Positions 1 through 11,230 of a DNA stretch of 64,000 bases are shown in pieces (position 1 is the stretch's first letter; every line of letters starts with the position of its first letter). The stretch is from Circinella umbellata. Its lineage: Eukaryota > Mucoromycota > Mucoromycetes > Mucorales > Lichtheimiaceae. The position numbers were made by a program, and so were the translations under genes. The notes under the pieces are model-generated. The model made no database searches and had not been told where the DNA came from. It saw only the letters and a list, made by a program, of their open reading frames with translations. The stretch spans positions 806,001 through 870,000 of the forward strand of contig JAIWNF010000006.1 of the NCBI GenBank assembly GCA_025093555.1, given 5' to 3'.

Positions 1-710
1 GATACGTATGTAATTATCGATTAATCAAAATTTATTAATGCTGTGCTAATCAAACTCTAATAATAACGCAAATAATTATCAACAAGACACATTATATTTT
101 TTGGAACGTAGCTATATCTGGTTACCGTGTGTATATTACTCTTTTCGTAACTTTCGACAGGATTGCATTTTGAGCTTTATTATTTTGAGAAAAAAAAGTA
201 GCAGCGTTAATGATCAAAGAAAAACTTGACATAAAATAAACTTCATAATTTCACCAACGAATAAGACATATGAATGAATAATAGTTGCCGCTCTTTTTTG
301 TTTACGTAAAGTGATGATAGGTATAATTTTGATAAACATAATGAGGAACAAAAGATAACAAGATTTTGTTCTTTCTATTGCTGCTTCGTACGTACGTATA
401 TATAAAATAATAAGCAAACAATCGCTTTTTCATTGTTAGATGTATCGTTATAGATAGTATTTGTTGTGTGATACTGTTGGTTATCACAGAGAACACTTGA
501 TTAATAAATTAAGCAGCGACGGTAAACTGAACGAGTATAAAACTATGGGCCGTTCAATACAGTTATATCAAATATCCCTCCGTAACTTAGCAACAGTTGC
601 ATTATTAACATAGAGTGATGTGTGGAATAAAAATCACCACATTTTGAACTCTTTAATGGTTGAATAGTGTATGTTCAACTACGTAAATCAATTACAGTAT
701 GAACGATCTA
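1..710. other. AT-rich intergenic DNA
   Basis: No supported gene. The short open frames here have no recognisable composition or partner exons. Several TACGTA palindromes are present, for example at 303-308 and as an overlapping pair at 389-398. Confidence 0.6.
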
Positions 711-867
711 CAGTTGAACCTCGTCTTTGCACCGGTCGGATTTGGTTTGAAAGTAGTGCAAAAACCTGGGGCGTGCAAAAAGTGGGGTTGAAACATGATA
801 AAATCAAAGTGGGATTTTTGTTAAAAGATGTGTAAAAATCGGGGGTGCAAAAAATGGGGTTTTACTA
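711..867. mobile_element. Short inverted-repeat element (MITE), copy A, diverged
   Basis: The left end reads CAGTTGAACC and the right end is a decayed inverted version (GGGGTTTTACTA). TA dinucleotides flank both ends (709-710 and 868-869). Internal segments GTGCAAAAA and GATTTGG-TTTGAAAG match the reverse complement of the better-kept element at 1282-1404, so the two are copies in opposite orientation. TA flanks and CAGT-type ends are typical of Tc1/mariner/pogo-derived MITEs. No coding capacity. Confidence 0.65.
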
Positions 868-1281
868 TAACGACTCTACTATACATAGGCCTATCATATT
901 TTTCTAACTCAATGATTCAAATTGTGTCAATGCAGCAAAGTTATGTACTGAAGAAAAACTCTTCCAATGATTGAGCATTACGTATCATTCAGATTGTTGT
1001 GTTCAAAAGTAATATTATTGCTGGATTAAATCATCAAAGCGGAAAGACATAATATGACATGTGAAGAGCAAATAGGAACACCTTTTTTTATTTTGAAGAA
1101 AAAAAAAGCGAGGAGAAATTTTATGTACAATAATAATAGCTTTACATACTATGATATACAAGTATAAATTTTGAAAAAAGGGATTAGGATTTTGATTTAT
1201 GAAGGTATAAGCAAATTGTACATATAGATTTTTAGGTGATATATTGGCAGTGGTTGTTAAACGCTGACCGTGTATTTACTA

Positions 1282-1404
1282 CAGTGAACCCCCGGTTTTT
1301 GCACCCCCGGTTTTTGCACATCCCTTCTTTTTCCACACCTTTTGGCCAAAATCCCACTAACTTTCAAGCCAAACCCCAGCTGTGCAAAAAACGGGGTCCA
1401 ACTG
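1282..1404. mobile_element. Short inverted-repeat element (MITE), copy B
   Basis: Starts CAGTGAACCCCCGG and ends in CGGGGTCCAACTG, an imperfect terminal inverted repeat continuing into GTTTTTGCAC / GTGCAAAAAAC. It is flanked by TA on both sides (1280-1281 and 1405-1406). Length is about 123 bp with no coding capacity. It is related to the element at 711-867 but inverted. Assignment to the Tc1/mariner/pogo group rests on the TA target site and end sequence only. Confidence 0.72.
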
Positions 1405-1494
1405 TAGTATTCGTTTTCGTAATTATGAGGCGGTGATGGTACGACTTTTGGAGCATTGTATACAGCTTCGTGATCATAATCACTCATTGGCCGC

Positions 1495-1690
1495 ACTCTT
1501 TTTTCCCTTTTATAATTTGTACCCATTGTCTGACTTCGGCTTCAATGGCTTCAAACAAGAATCCTTTCATTACACAATAGACTTTGTTTCTTTGTTCTGT
1601 TTCATAAATTGAGACAGGTACCACTAGAGTACAGTAATCAACCATTGCAAATCGGAACACTCCCTGGTAATAATTGGTACAGTGGACATA
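1495..1690 (-). pseudogene. Coding relic, PH-domain-like end
   Basis: Reading the minus strand from about 1690, one frame stays open for about 65 codons (VFRFAMVDYC ... YETEQRNKVYC ... FEAIEAEVRQWVQIIKGKK) before a stop. The pattern of a strand followed by a helix with acidic residues and a Trp (EAEVRQWVQII) resembles the C-terminal helix of PH domains. Upstream on the same strand the sequence is broken by stops, and downstream a second frame continues with a proline-containing stretch. It is probably an exon of a decayed minus-strand gene that may extend to about 3490. The PH assignment is tentative. Confidence 0.3.
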
Positions 1691-2539
1691 TAAACTTGAT
1701 TCTATTAAGTAACAAAAAAAATCATTTCAATCGATGGCTTAAATCGGTCAATATTCTAGATTTTTCAAATATTTTTTATTTTATATTACCAACTAGTTGG
1801 AATGAGTATATCTTAATAGATTCCATGTCGTTTCTTGTTAAAAACGGCATTTCATTCATATGCCAAATACAACCTCGAGAACCCAACGTACACTTTATAA
1901 GTAAATCATGCCAGATTTTCTACTGTGGGCAGCAAGGTAAGCCACCAGATACTTTACCTATTAGAAGTTCCGGATTCCATGCAATTCTTTGACATGATAT
2001 AATATAATCACATTTTTTGGCCCGGATACCATGTATGAGGCAGAAGAAATTAATTGTTCTCAATTAGGAAATGCCCCCAGTAGCGAAGCGAAAGGAAGAT
2101 TTTTCTATTGTAAAATGACAATTATATTTTATATATGAATAGGAATCTATAACTATTTGAAAAAAGATAATGATAATAGCTAGTTATTTGTCATACGTAC
2201 TGGATATGTATTTAACAGTTGAAATAATCAAATGGTGTTGTTCGAGAACATGCATTTTGTTTTCTTGTTGTTCCCTTTACACTCAATGGTGCCACAAATA
2301 GTACATAGTTTTAATTCTTTTTACAGGTGCCTTTAAGGAGGTTATTATTGCTGCTATATGTAAATATTTGTAGTGCTATAATAGAATTTAAATTTGTTAA
2401 CACTAAATTATGTTGCAACTACAGTTGACACTTTTGAAGACATACTTATCACTTCAAATAAACTCGATTTCGTAGCTCTACATTCAATGGCAGTGGTTCA
2501 ACTAATGGTAGATTCCTCATTAATGGTTCGGTTTGTCAA

Positions 2540-3490
2540 CAATGTTCTTGGAATCACTAACAACAGTAGAGTTTTCATCTCCACGTGCAATCATGAACTC
2601 TCCATTATATAATGCTTTTGTTCCATTAATTTTCTCCCGGCATTATGATTTCTTCCTTCTGTTTTTTCTTCCGCGTCTTTTATTATTAAGGTTATATTTC
2701 ATTGTGAAACTATTGATGCAGTCCATGACAGCAATAACCTTTTTTCCATATTGACGCCAATAATGTACCTAGCTATGAACTTTCTTTTTCTCTTATGCTT
2801 TATGCTATCTGCTTAAGTCTCAGGAACACGTCATAATAGTCAAAATTAATTGGCTAAATGCAAACGCCGTAGCTTTTTTTTTTATTGGACTCTTGATATA
2901 AATGTACCGTGATAGCCATTACAGACATTCTTAATTCCACGGGCCATCTGGCCTTCTAGATAATTAGTTAGATTATCTTCGATTTTTTTTACAGCCTTAC
3001 GCTCATCAATTTCTTTATTACGTTCATACTATAATATCAAAAACAACGTGTCTTTCTCGTAATTTGATAATTTCTATATTTATTATGTAACCATGAACTT
3101 AACTAAACATTTCCTTCGAGTATATGATTGGAATAATACCTATTTATTTATACCTTTGAACTATCTTGAGCACGTGTACGTAGTAGCCCTTTTTATAATT
3201 TTAGACACGTTATGGTTCTGTATAACTTCAAGTTTATTATCCAATATTTAACGATAATCCTCGTAATTTAAAGTTAGATTTTCGTTATTCTTGAATAATA
3301 AATTGGTATAGATAATAAATTTAAATTGACCTGAACCGTTGACGATAAAGTTTGTTATTGCTACAAACCCTCTCACCCAGATTAATCAATGATCAATTAG
3401 AAATGAAAGAGATAATACTACGTACATTTTTCTGCAAGACTAATTACCATTTTCAATAATTTTTTTCTTAGACTTTAAGTTCTCTGACAT
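2540..3490 (-). pseudogene. Minus-strand coding relic, unrecognised
   Basis: Several protein-like minus-strand stretches lie in order. One is a possible start exon at 3490 (MSENLKSKKKIIEN, then a GTAATT donor). The next follows a TATAG acceptor near 3037 and is rich in charged residues (YERNKEIDERKAVKKIEDN ... GIKNVCNGYHG). A third at about 2757-2600 includes VIAVMDCINSF and a basic run. In-frame stops separate and interrupt them. They may belong to the same dead gene as the piece at 1495-1690. No family was recognised. Confidence 0.3.
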
Positions 3491-3499
3491 GATGTTAAA

Positions 3500-4483
3500 T
3501 GTAAAAGAATAAAGATTAGAAGACGAGCTAAATGGTTCATTTTATTTTTTGGCGGCCATTGAAATTATGATATAACAATGGGCGATATTCGATCAGCCTA
3601 ATCCTTTTTTGTAACCTGTGGGCGAGAATCCGTATTAAAATATTGTTTATGAAAAAACTATTATTATATTTATTTTGGCAAGTTAACAGGATATTGGTTG
3701 ATCGAATCACCGGTATTTTAATAAGTATATATAAAAATATTTGAGATATACTACCTGTTTAGCGAAATACTGTATGTGCAGCGAAAGTTTTGTATTTATA
3801 GATGAAAAAGAACAGCGCACTGCAACAATAATCTTTATTTATTATTGCTGCTTCTGTTTAGTATAAGAAGTAGATTAAGCATATAATTACAAGTATGCTT
3901 CTTACAATCAGCAGACAAATTATATTTATTGTATGAGATGACTGGGATATATCTTCGGTCTCACTTTCCCTCGCCGGGATGTAATTGCTACTATTTTATA
4001 TATGTTTTTACTCGGTATATATATCAAGGCAACTTCGATTCTTTTGAAGCGCACTTTTACTTTTTCAATATCTTGTTCTTGTTGTTTATAACACAATAGC
4101 TTTTCTGTGCAGCTTAATTCTGTACTTCTATCAAAGCTTGTAAATGCTCATAATCTTACTTTTGGACAATAAATATATATAATATATCAGCATTAATTCC
4201 GGTTGCTTGTGAACTAGTGTGGTTTTGAATCTTTCAATGGATAAAGTCAATTACAATAATCGGCTGGATAAAAAGATAACAAGAAAAAAATGGGGTATAA
4301 CAATATTTTATTATCAGAGAAAAAATTATTTTTATTCCCCAGCATATGTTATAAGGTGCATCTCCAGCTGGTCCTTCTGGAATTTATGTAAGCTTTACTC
4401 GTCGAACAACATTCGACTTTTTCATACGTACAATACTTGAGAATTTTCTTACGTACAGGATATATAACTATTTATTTGAATTA
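3500..4483. other. AT-rich intergenic DNA
   Basis: Nothing coding was recognised; many short A/T runs and stop codons in all frames. Confidence 0.5.
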
Positions 4484-5195
4484 AATAAACAATTCCACCA
4501 ATTTACAAGCAGTTAGAGCCGAGAGCAGAATAAATAATATGTAATACTACTCAAACCTCTTTACGGAACCCACATAAATTTGTCTGCAGTTAAGACCCTC
4601 AATCGCACCCTCCTTTTCAGAGAATCTCTCAGCTGTAACACCGGAACAAATGTGTCCGAGATGCACTGTTACTGAGGGCAGCAACACACCTACAACCCTT
4701 ACGGACCCGTATAAAAACAGGGCATTTGCTTGCAGTAAGAACCATAATGGTCCTCTCCTTTTCAGATGTCCACATTTGCTCCGGCAAAACTTGATTTTAA
4801 TCCTAGACCATTTATCATCAATTATAATTAATTTTCCATTTGAGAAAAAAATATATATAGTAAAGATACTTATCTGAAAATAAACAATTCCACAAATCCA
4901 GAAGAAGTTACAGCTGAGAGTAGAATAAATAATATATAATATTATTCAAACCTCTTTAAGGAGTCCACATAATTTGAAAGCGTTTATCGGCAGTTAAAGA
5001 CCCTCAGTCTCACCCTCCTTTTCAAAGAATCTCTCAGCTGTACGTAACACCAGAACAAATGTGTCCGAGGCGCGCTGTTACTGAGGGCAGCAACACATCT
5101 ATAACCCTTACGAGGCATTTGTCTACAATAGGAACCATAGTGATCCCCCCCTCATTTTCAGGTGTCCACATTTATTCCAGTAATGTTTTTCCATA
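4484..5195. repeat. Tandem duplication, ~395-bp unit, two copies
   Basis: Copy 1 begins AATAAACAATTCCAC at 4484 and copy 2 begins with the same words at about 4879. Both contain in order GCAGTTAA-GACCCTCA, CACCCTCCTTTTCA, GAATCTCTCAGCTGTA, AACAAATGTGTCCGAG, TGTTACTGAGGGCAGCAAC and TGTCCACATTT. Copy 2 is diverged and slightly shorter. Within each copy a sub-motif (CAGT-AAG-ACC ... CCTTTTCAG) occurs twice. The unit contains no convincing coding frame. Confidence 0.75.
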
Positions 5196-7447
5196 TGCTT
5201 TAATTCGTGTCATATTAACAAAAGGAGCTGAAAAAAATAATAAACATATTTGTATAACCAAAATAGAATTGTCAAATATTAATAACAATAATAGTTTTAT
5301 GGTAAAAATAACAAAAGCACTTACTTTATTTCCATGACACTTGATACAACTTACACGAATTTTAAAAGAAAACAGTTTCTTTCAAATACCTTCTTCTTTT
5401 AGCATAAAATAATGGTGATGTACAACGTGGTAAGAGAGGTGTGTACCATGGACGCGAAAATGTTATAGCTTTTTATTTATTTACCCATGGTAAACTATTG
5501 TAAAAATTAACTGCATACGTATAATAATGATTAGGACGCAAAGATATGAAATTCGAACTAAAATTGTAGAGTCTGCAAAAGTATAAATTTCATATGTACA
5601 GTAATACACAAAGTACTAGGAAAAACAATAAATTTTTGTAAAGCTCTTTTTTTTTTTTGCCTCATTTACCAAATCCTAAGAACTACATCATCTTGTGTGA
5701 TTACTTTCTGCTCTGTTTATTACACATACCATTTTTTTTCATTATATATAGTTAAATCCATAAGAGACTTGAGCAAATAGGTAATAGTTTAAAACGGCCT
5801 CGTAATATAATATATATATATGTTAACAATTGGCTCGCGAAAGTCTACAAATTCACCTGAATATAAATGCGCTTTATATTGATATAAGAATGTCAAGCGA
5901 TGTACTCAACCCTTAAGAGCATTATGTACTTTAGATTACAAAAAAGACAGCCTTTAACGATTTAAGACAAGCAATGTTTTTTCAGATATGATAGAATCTA
6001 GCGTATCAATAGGTTTTCAGTGAATTAATGAATATTTGTCCCAACGGTAAAAGAGAGGTCGATTCTTTGAATAATAAAATATGGAAGATCGTGTACGTAC
6101 GTAGAAAGGAAAAAAATATACAATTCAATCACATTTCAATGTCAGGACATTAATGGTGGATACAAATAGGAGGTTTGCTCGTTTTGTCATGGTTATTTGA
6201 CAATGTTACAAATAAAAAAACAAAAGGAGAAAATAAGATGGTTCTCTTTGTTGTACTTCTGTAATAAGCTACGGGTGAATCGGCGTCATGTTTCTTTTTT
6301 TCCACTTGACCTCGGTACACTACATAATCGATTCTTCATGTGTTCTATAAAAAAGCAAGTCATGTCAAATGTGGTAGAGCCTAAAATATGTAAGATTACA
6401 AAAGATTTGTTTTTGAAATCTGGATCTTATAACCTTCTAGGAGAGACCATCGATTGATCTCTTGATTACATTTACCACCCTTTCAAGCTCTGGCAAGCAT
6501 TGGGTATGCTTTTGATGAATGTTGTGTATTCTTATTCTGTCCTATAATATCAATGTAGTATTTGTTCAATGATATGATTGACACGTACGTGCTGTATTAT
6601 GATTCGATTATAATATATACCAATTGGTAAGAGTTATATCGACAACACTAATGATAATGTCAAAAGTCAGATCAAAGATAATTAACCTGTTCAATTATTC
6701 AAAAATGTGTATATGAATGATTTGACGATAAAGCACTATGAAGCAATATAAACAATTGCCAGCGCAGGTAAAGGAAAATAATAAATCGGAGGAATCATGA
6801 GGAAGCTGGAACGTGACAAGCTGCTGATAACTTTATGTTTGCATGGCTGGCGCGTGTTTGGTGAGGCAAAAGCAGCGATCTTATTTTTTTCATTGTTCGC
6901 CGGATATTTTTTTTTAATATCCAGTGGTATAAAAATATATAAACATTAATAACAAACAAAGAAATTTTAATATAATAGGAAAGTCCTCCCGTTTAATATT
7001 AAAAAGAAAACTGGTATGCACTGTATCAATAAAAATTACGTTTTCTTTAAAAAATAAAAACGTTGTAGAGTAATCTGCAATTCCAGTAATTGTCACTCAT
7101 CCTCCTCGCCGTGTTATTTTATTGTTCCTTTATCTAAAGGAACGAAAAGTTTTTATTATATGTTTTTTACAGCGATTATAATCCCATCTTGTCTTATGTG
7201 TGTTATTATTATTCTGAATAAAAATAATTACAAAATCCATATATAATTGCCTTAGGCTCATATGATATAAGAACATGATGAGAAGTGCCACGATCGCATG
7301 ATAAGCGAATATAATGTGTCATCCTTTGTATGTCGCATGTAAATCATGACTTGTATTATATCCATACCGGGATGTATAACAATGAAAATTATGCAGATTA
7401 TGCTATTTACATTACTGGGATATATGATGTTGCTGTTGTTGATTCGT
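5196..7447. other. Intergenic, mostly featureless
   Basis: AT-rich with no supported gene. Two weak coding-like stretches were seen on the plus strand: 6197-6457, with a C-terminal 50 residues of normal amino-acid mix but no partner exon, and a short frame from the ATG near 6797 (MRKLERDKLLI) that would end in a hydrophobic segment. Neither resembles a family I know. Confidence 0.4.
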
Positions 7448-8010
7448 TTATTTCTTCTGCGGGATGGATACCTTAGTGTATTTTTTCTTACCACTAGGAG
7501 ATGACGATGATGAGTATATAGGTAACGATGCCATGGGAGGCGGTCTTTTTGATTGCTTTTCTATTTTTCTTCGTAGCTTGTCAAGAACATGTGTCATTTG
7601 GGTTTGAAGCGTTGTCCATGGTAACGTAACAACAGATGAATTTGAATAAAAGATATAGTGATATCCTATAATTACAAAATTTATAGAACCATAAGTGATT
7701 TAAAGTTTTCCGTTATCATCCAAGTTTACTAACCTTTTGGTGCTTGACAAGGAAAACTATTGGCGATCGCCGCTTTTAATCGCCGTGTTGCCCTATATCT
7801 TATCACAGAATGTTTTGATATACTTTTTTTCCCAGTGATCACTGTTGCTGTATAACTATTACTTGTTGGTAATGGAGGCTTAGCAAGAAATGCTTTGACA
7901 TTAAAGGCTTCACATGAAGTAAAAAGTAATGATTGTTTGGAAAATAAAGGTTCAAGTTGATTTTGTGTCAGGGCAGGGATTCTTTTAAGTAATACTAGAG
8001 TGGGTAACAT
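7448..8010 (-). CDS. RNase P protein (RnpA)-like protein, probably mitochondrial
   Basis: Two exons, 8010-7734 and 7665-7448, joined by a 68-bp intron (GTTAGT...TATAG, phase 1), give 164 aa. Residues 52-79 (TATVITGKK, then SKHSVIRYRATRRLK) align with the core of bacterial RNase P protein, where KK-x-GKAV-x-RNR-x-KRRLRE is the RNA-binding helix. The following YHYIFYSNSS stretch and the helix TQMTHVLDKLRRKIEK fit the rest of that fold. The Asn of the RNR signature is Tyr72 here. The N-terminus (MLPTLVLLKRIPALTQNQ) has basic and hydrophobic residues and few acids, as in mitochondrial presequences. The tail is Ser/Lys-rich. Whether it acts in RNase P, in mitoribosome biogenesis or elsewhere cannot be told. 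The gene is divergent from the zinc-finger gene at 8631. Confidence 0.62.
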
Positions 8011-8630
8011 TTGTATTTGTTTTTTTTTTCAGCGCTTGCCAACCAACTAATAAAAAAAAAGTTCGTGCACGGTTAATTTTGTACCAAAAAAAAAAAGGTC
8101 GGGATTTTACAAACAGGAAAAGAAAAAAACTCATGCAATTTATAAGGGGGTGGTGCGTATAATGTGTGTGTGGGGGGGGGGCAAAAAAAAAAGAAGGGGG
8201 AGACCAAGTCATCAGAACGGTGGCTTTCTTCTTTTTTTTTTTCTGTGTAAAATAACCATTTTTTTCTTTCTTCTTTTTTTTTTTTACTTTTTCCACACTT
8301 TATTAACAAAATCAAAACGACAACAGCTTCTTTTAAGATCAAGGTAACACTTCTTCTTTTCTATTCTTTTGTCTTAAAAAAAGGTCGTTATCAAGACAAA
8401 AAAAAAAGGCACATAAAAACCATAACTCCGATGAATTCCCTTTTATAATTATTCTCACTGCACCATACCCTTTATAAAGCTATATTCACTTATATTATCA
8501 CATACAACACATACACAAAACACAACCTCCTAATTTTTATTCTATAAACAGGTCCCTTCTTTTTTATTTTATATATACATCTCATTCCTACCCATTCTTT
8601 TTTATTCTTTTTATCAAGTTCCTTTTCCAA
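8011..8630. promoter_or_regulatory. Shared divergent promoter region with poly(A/T) and poly(G) tracts
   Basis: This 620-bp spacer separates two divergent start codons (8010 minus, 8631 plus). It holds many A or T runs of 8-12 and a run of ten G at 8171-8180 after GTGTGTG. A TATATATACAT box lies near 8570, about 55 bp upstream of the plus-strand ATG. C/T-rich stretches precede the ATG, as they do in front of other genes in this window. Confidence 0.5.
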
Positions 8631-9689
8631 ATGTCGTCTTCACTTACGTTCCAGCTCCGCCAACAAGAAGAACAAGACGTTAGTACCAAACACCTCGGTC
8701 CTGCCGTTAGTCTTCCGTCACCGCCCAACTCATCTTACGGTGATGAGGCTTCTGTTGCAAATGCCGACTCGTCCAAAGAACAAGAACGAAGGGACTCTTT
8801 ACCGACTCATTTTAATGCCCTGACTTTGGAACACTTTTCCACTTCCCTTCCTGAAAACTATACCATTGAACACTCTTCCTCTCCGATACCAATCCAACAA
8901 TCCTCATCCTCTACTTCTTCAAGTTCTTCGTCGCATAACCATAACCATACCCATAACCATCATCACCAGCATCATCATCATCGAATTAATAACAATAGCA
9001 AATACCAACAACGAGCAGAGTCTCCTATATTTCATCATCATTTATCTTCTCCTACAGCAACTGCTGCCGCCACAGGTGGACGAACCATTCGTAATAATAA
9101 TATTAATCACAACAATAATAATAGCAATAATGTAATTCGACACAAGTTTTTTGAAACAACAGTATCAACGTCTCTTCCTATCAATTATTATAGCAATTGT
9201 GGACCTATTCGTAAAAGTCCAGCAAGTATGATGGGTAATGCTCACAGGGCTTTGCATCGTTGTGACGATTGTGGAAAAGTATATAAGCACCCTAGTTGCC
9301 TCGCAAAACATCGGTGGGAACATTCTGATGAATGGGAATTAACTAGCAAGCTTTTGCTTACAAAACATCAGCAAGTACAAATGCTGGAAGCTGCTGCTAT
9401 TTTAGTAAGTTTGGATACCAAACGAGCGGAACAAGAAGAAGATCAAGTAGTACGTAACCAAGATCATCAGCAATTTCTTAATAAACGTGATCATGAGATT
9501 GATGAAGACGATGAGGACGACGATGAAAACGACGATGACGATGAAGAAGATGACGACGAGTCTATTCGAATTGATGATGATGATGATTTGATAGATATGG
9601 ATATGGAAGAAGAAGAAGAATTAAAAATTTCTACTACATCTTCTTCATCCAATTTATTGGCTGCTTCATATCCTCATAGAAATGATTAA
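8631..9689 (+). CDS. Single C2H2 zinc-finger protein, His/Asn/Asp-rich
   Basis: Intronless, 352 aa. One C2H2 finger at about residues 211-232 (CDDCGKVYKHPSCLAKH..EH; spacing C-x2-C-x12-H-x3-H). It is followed by a conserved-looking segment (SDEWELTSKLLLTKHQQVQMLEAAAILVSL). The KHPSCLAKHRWEHS signature recurs in fungal single-finger nuclear proteins. N-terminal low complexity includes Ser runs (about 92-105), a His/Asn-rich region (about 103-125) and Asn repeats (about 150-165). The C-terminal third has a long Asp/Glu tract (about 283-326). Probably a nuclear DNA-binding regulator; the target is unknown. The start is the first ATG after a pyrimidine-rich leader. Confidence 0.8.
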   Translation: MSSSLTFQLRQQEEQDVSTKHLGPAVSLPSPPNSSYGDEASVANADSSKEQERRDSLPTHFNALTLEHFSTSLPENYTIEHSSSPIPIQQSSSSTSSSSSSHNHNHTHNHHHQHHHHRINNNSKYQQRAESPIFHHHLSSPTATAAATGGRTIRNNNINHNNNNSNNVIRHKFFETTVSTSLPINYYSNCGPIRKSPASMMGNAHRALHRCDDCGKVYKHPSCLAKHRWEHSDEWELTSKLLLTKHQQVQMLEAAAILVSLDTKRAEQEEDQVVRNQDHQQFLNKRDHEIDEDDEDDDENDDDDEEDDDESIRIDDDDDLIDMDMEEEEELKISTTSSSSNLLAASYPHRND

Positions 9690-10829
9690 AAAAAATCATT
9701 TCCCTCTTTTATATATATATATTTCTTTTTGCATTATGAACAATTATATAACCTTTTTATCTTTTTTTTTTTTCAGTTTCAAAGCATCATTTTTATTACA
9801 ATATAACAATATTACCCTTCTGATATTACCATGGGTCTCTTTTTTTTTTCTTTTTTTAAGCCCCCTTTCCTTTTTTTTATTTTATATTTTTTTATATAAC
9901 TTGTGGCGCTATTATGTGGCTGAATGTTATAAATGATCTGTATATTTTCTTCTTATTTTTTTTTTCACCTTGATACAGCTCCCTCCCCTTCGTATCTTTA
10001 TAACGGCAACAGCATGGTCCTACTTCTCTCATGCTTCTCTCTTCTAAATGACAGAATAAAGTTTATTTTATTTTGTTTATTGCAGCAAACTATTATATAA
10101 ACTCAAAATAAATATTAATCGAAAAATTACTATCGCTTTTTTTTTCTTCAGAAAGACTATCATGTTGTCTCATTTTATCGTTTTCATCACGTGGAGTATC
10201 ATTGTTTTTCATTCTTTTGTTTTTATTTATTTGATGATTCGTTCGGTTTTACCATTACTTTATCTTTAAATGGATATAGAGGGACTTTGTGTCACCAAAG
10301 AAGTAAGTGGCCACATGTTTGTGCTTGTGTCTCCTACCAAAGTAATAATATTTAACTTTCTTTTTTTTTTAGTTAAAAAGCAATTTTGAGTTGTTATTTA
10401 TTGTGATTTGATAGTGGTTTTATAATGCTTATCATTTAACTCTCATGGCTTCATTGGTTTTTTATTTCTAATAGAAGCGAAAGGTACTGGTTCATTGGGT
10501 TATATAAGAATTCTTTTTCTCTGTTTCATTAACTGTTCTAACTTTTATTAGATATATTTAATGATAGAGTTTTTTTTGTCACACCGTGGTCAGTTTAATT
10601 TTAACTATTTGTACGTATGCTGTACGTAGTTGTATATGAGATCAGCAAGAACCAAAAGCCGGGGAAATAAATAACTTCGCACAGAATGAACCTTACTACT
10701 TCTATTATAGGCTGTTAATCGCTTCATTTTATCATTTTACTAGTTGTTGAAGAATATGAACTGATAACTACACGACCATCAACTGATGTGATATCTAGTG
10801 TGTAAGAATAAATAAAATTAACGTCGTGT
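9690..10829. other. 3' flank of the zinc-finger gene and intergenic DNA
   Basis: T-rich 3' flank to about 10080 (AATAAA at 10056), then AT-rich DNA without a supported gene. Confidence 0.5.
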
Positions 10830-11230
10830 CGATCAGAGCCAGAAGCTGAAACTGCTTTAATATGCACTATTTGAACCTGTAGTGTACTCCGTTAGGGTCT
10901 AAAGCCTTCTTGTACGATATCAATTTCTATCTCTAATGTGACAAGAGAATGTATACAGTATTCCATTATTTTGCGTAAAATGTTGGTGAGGCTGATTGGG
11001 CGAAAATTAGCTGGATCAGTAGGATCTCCTTCTTTATATATCAAGATGACTTGGAGTATACGCCATGGTAATGGTGTCATACTCCAATACCAATATATTG
11101 TAAATAACTGTTGGAATATTAGTGTTACGGTTTCTATATAAATGAATGAAACATCTCAGCTCGTAGATGGTCGATACCTTGTGATTTGTGTCCTGGTCCA
11201 CATTGTATGGTCTGTTTTACAGCTTCTATG
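10830..11230 (-). pseudogene. Non-LTR retrotransposon (LINE) reverse-transcriptase relic
   Basis: On the minus strand the segment at 11080-10892 reads WRILQVILIYKEGDP followed by ANFRPISLTNILRKIME and later QEGFRP. These are the classic blocks of LINE reverse transcriptases (WR ... IPI-KKGD, NYRPISLL-kile, Q-GFR). Upstream, in another frame (about 11230-11140), AVKQTIQCGPGHKSQGID matches the preceding block (AIK-...GKSPGID). Just after QEGFRP the frame hits a stop where RST would follow. Only the N-terminal part of the RT domain remains, with frameshifts; the catalytic FADD box is absent. Confidence 0.82.

Noticed and set aside
8150..8347. Open frames on both strands over the divergent promoter
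   Set aside because: They are translations of poly(A), poly(T) and poly(G) runs with Lys/Phe/Gly-only composition.
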